Assembly: GCA_020055645.1 (NCBI GenBank)
Contig: CM034547.1
Location: forward strand, 49,788,909 to 49,852,908
Reading direction: 5' to 3'
Source: Tomocerus qinae
Lineage: Eukaryota > Arthropoda > Collembola > Entomobryomorpha > Tomoceridae
Length of the DNA stretch: 64,000 bases
The translations under genes were made by a program, and so were the position numbers. Positions 61,265 to 64,000 of this stretch are shown one piece after another. The first letter of the stretch is position 1. The number at the start of each line of letters is the position of its first letter. A model generated the notes under the pieces. The model made no database searches. It was not told the origin of the DNA and saw only the letters and a list, made by a program, of their open reading frames with translations.

Positions 61265-62319
61265 GTACTTTTATCTACTTTAAAATGAAGTCTAATATAT
61301 TAAAAAAACAAAGGTTTCTTATGTTTGAGCAATGGGCTATCTATCACCAGTTATGCAAACACGAACCGAAAACATCACCTTAATTAACTACAAGTTCATT
61401 GTATAGGCAGTTATTTTTGTATTGTCATAATGCCAAGAAGTACGAGTTGATTTATTTATCTAGGTTTAATAGTGCACTAGGAAGCAAATACACATTTGCT
61501 ACTATATCAGGTAAATTAACTACATGCAATAGAAAAATTTATTCCATAATGCGTGTTTGATTCCGAAAATAAATCTTGGATGTCAAGAATAAATTCTTTC
61601 GCTTTCAATTCATGTAGGTATTATTAATCCAATTAAAATGACAACCTATTTGATATTCCGATTATTTTGGCATTCCTAATGTGAGAAAAGATTAATTCGT
61701 TTCACCATTTTCATCATTGTAATACTACTAATCGTAATTTTGGAAAATGTCATTAGTGTATTATGATTTAGTAGTAAAATATTGGGGCTAATTTTCTATT
61801 CAGGCAGTTAGAAACGTAAACGCATGAGATTATCATTGTGTGCGTGCACAGAGTTAGTTTACATTGTGCTTTAGCTCTAAAATATGTAACAGTTGCCATT
61901 ACAGCTTTATAGTACACATTTAAAGGTAACTATGTAGTATTTGTTGTAATTTATACGTTAATGTTAGGCATCTAAATTCTTCCATTCATCTAACAACAGA
62001 AAAGTCGTGAGATATTGCATTTGTACCGTTTATGTGTAGTGCTGGCAGTTGTTTGTTGTTTACGTGTGTCTACATATCAGCACATGTACACGTAGTAAAG
62101 TTGAATGGCATAAATACACATAGGAACGAATACAATACGAATGTGTAGTTTTAATGGGGTAATGAAGGATCAGGGCTTTTAGTAGAAGGCAATAAGATAA
62201 TGATCATTCTACAATGTAGTGCAGTTAAGTTTAACAGGAGCGGTGTACACAGCACATAAAATGTAATCGGAGTACAAAGAATGTAATTGTAACGTGTTTT
62301 TGTGAATTGCGTTTTACAG
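61265..62319 (+). other. Intron between the Ig5 and FnIII exons (1,055 bp)
   Basis: Phase 1, donor gtactt, acceptor gcgttttacag. AT-rich; nothing else is recognised in it. Confidence 0.8.
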
Positions 62320-62625
62320 GTAGACCTGACTCTGTGCACAATTGTAGTGTGGCGAATCATTCGACAGAGTCATTTTTCTTACACTGTAACGAAGGTTTTA
62401 ATGGTGGTCTGCCACAGAGTTTCGTGCTCGAGCTGTACGAGTCGCAATCTCACAAGATCAGGGCTAATATTACCACCAGTGTTCCAGTTTTTAGTGTTAA
62501 TGGTTTAGAGCCAGGACAGTCCTTCCTGGCTCACGTCTACGCGTTCAACAATAAGGGTCGCTCGGAGGTCAGTGTGATCCCCGTTTTTACCATGAGACTC
62601 CCGGAGCAAATCCTCACAAAAATAG
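62320..62625 (+). CDS. Sidestep-family adhesion protein, exon for the FnIII domain
   Basis: The exon codes 101 residues, starting GRPDSVHNCSVANHS and containing LHCNEGFNGGLPQSFVLELY and NGLEPGQSFLAHVYAFNNKG. This is a complete fibronectin type III domain: the Tyr/Leu core (GLEPGxSFxxxVYAxNxKGRSE) is clear, and it carries the two Cys (NCSV and LHC) present in Sidestep FnIII domains. NCS, NHS and NIT are possible N-glycosylation sites. It is coded on one exon, in contrast to the split Ig domains. The acceptor is gttttacag and the donor gtacgt in phase 1. The transmembrane segment and cytoplasmic tail should be on exons beyond the window. Confidence 0.9.
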
Positions 62626-64000
62626 GTACGTCCCTTTTCCTACTATTCTTTTGTAATTTTACACAATAATTGGAATTCACAACTGCAGAAACGATGTAAT
62701 AGTAATTAGACTACTTGTTTGATAATGGTGAAAGTAAAAAAAGAAAGCAACATGTACGTACTACATCATTATATATGGTATGAATGAAAAAGTGTTTTAA
62801 TTACACTATTATATGCATAGGTACTCGTAAAAGTTTCTGGTTGTAATGCTTTACAAGTGTGTATTACCAATTAGGATGTATGTAGTATGTGTGGGGTAAG
62901 CTTATTTGCATTTGTCTTTCATCAGGATTTGAATTATAATTGTATAATATCAGAATGTGTGTTTGGTTGGAGAACAAGGGCAAGTTAGTGCTGGGCTGTA
63001 GTAGTAATTGCAGAAGTAGTAGTTTTGAATTTAATTACTATCTCATGCATTCAGAGTGTACACAATTTGGTTAGTTAGACAAGTTTGAGTTCAGGCTTTA
63101 CCCTCATCTTTGGCATTGATGCATGTCAGTTTCACACGCTTAACAGTAAACCCTCAAGCTACAGTTTGCAATCATGAAAATAAAATAGAAAGTTTTCAGT
63201 CACTCATGCAGACACTCGTCTAATTTAGAAAGCACTACAAGTTTACAAGTGGGAAAAGTACAAAGCAACTGGTACTATTTATAGTATGGTTTAAGCGAAT
63301 TCTCTATGCAGATTGCTATATGGCTAATAACGAAAAGTTACTATTCAGTAACTAAAAGTATTATGCCGGTATTGAAAATTATATTTATTAGTTACACGAA
63401 CTAAGCTATAAATAACATTTTTAATTATCAAATGATGAAAAGGGTTGAGAATGGTGAAGACGTAGTTTGGGCATTCGTTAAGAGTTATAATTTAATCTAT
63501 AAGAGCTAAAGCGTAGTAGAAAATCTTTGAAAATGTATTTTTGTCAAGTTTCACGGGAAGGGGATTATTTATTAATTGGCATCGTTAGCATGTAGACATC
63601 TGGTGCTCGACATCGTTTATTGTGATAATGGGAAATGAATTTAGAACGGTCTGACAGGGTTAAGAAGTTAAGTAGACAAGACAGACAAATGGGATAGGTG
63701 GGGAGTGACAGAGGAGTTAATACAGCAGGTACTATTAGCTGAGTGGAGATAAAAGTCTAGAAGGTATACATGGAAAACAGGGAAGTTGACTAATCGAATC
63801 TGTTTGGTCGACTTGTGTATGAGTCTCTGTCTTTTATTATCCTTGGTTGAAGATCGTACAAAGGAGAGAAGAAATTACATTGCGGTCGCCTTTTCAGTTT
63901 GATCTTTGATTAGATCTTCAAGTTTTTATTAGTGCGTTCAACCATGTTCATAGACTAAAAGCAAGCAAATCCAACTGATGCAAAGGAATAGAAAGAAAGA
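62626..64000 (+). other. Start of the intron after the FnIII exon (truncated by the window end)
   Basis: The intron starts gtacgt at 62626. The remaining 1,375 bases are AT-rich and hold no exon-like frame; no transmembrane-coding segment was recognised. Confidence 0.7.

Overview
The window is a piece of an AT-rich arthropod genome (insect or crustacean; the sequence does not settle which). Its only host gene is a plus-strand cell-adhesion gene of the Sidestep family: immunoglobulin (Ig) domains followed by a fibronectin type III (FnIII) domain. Eight internal exons were found, about 1.39 kb of coding sequence (463 codons) spread over 44.8 kb of genomic span. All introns are GT-AG and all exon junctions have compatible phases, so the exons read as one protein: second half of Ig2 (17799-17999), Ig3 (36130-36281 plus 46155-46299), Ig4 (55371-55501 plus 56752-56911), Ig5 (57761-57923 plus 61134-61264) and FnIII (62320-62625). 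Signal peptide, Ig1 and the first half of Ig2 lie before base 1 or were not recognised in the first 17.8 kb. The transmembrane and cytoplasmic exons lie beyond base 64000.

The rest is intron, and three mobile elements sit in it. (1) Intron 18000-36129 holds a minus-strand non-LTR retrotransposon (about 20023-24060) of the CR1/Jockey-like group. It has ORF1, an apurinic-type endonuclease and a reverse transcriptase, and ends in a (TTA)7 tail. It is damaged by at least two frame breaks. (2) Intron 46300-55370 holds a 919-bp foldback element (47399-48317) with two 414-bp arms, a 91-bp spacer and a perfect 9-bp target duplication. (3) The same intron holds a structurally complete DIRS-like tyrosine-recombinase retrotransposon (50411-55198, minus strand). 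It has an SR-rich gag, reverse transcriptase, RNase H plus methyltransferase-like domain, and tyrosine recombinase. Its terminal inverted repeats are 125 bp and identical, and its internal complementary region reproduces the junction of the two element ends exactly.

The DIRS-like copy looks the youngest: identical inverted repeats, a perfect circle-junction copy and all catalytic motifs present, with one frame break between reverse transcriptase and RNase H. Its 5' leader also has a convincing spliceosomal intron ending 4 bases before the gag ATG. Both retrotransposons lie antisense to the host gene. No CRISPR, rRNA or convincing tRNA was seen. Outside the exons and elements I see only AT-rich intronic DNA with small hairpins and short tandem duplications.
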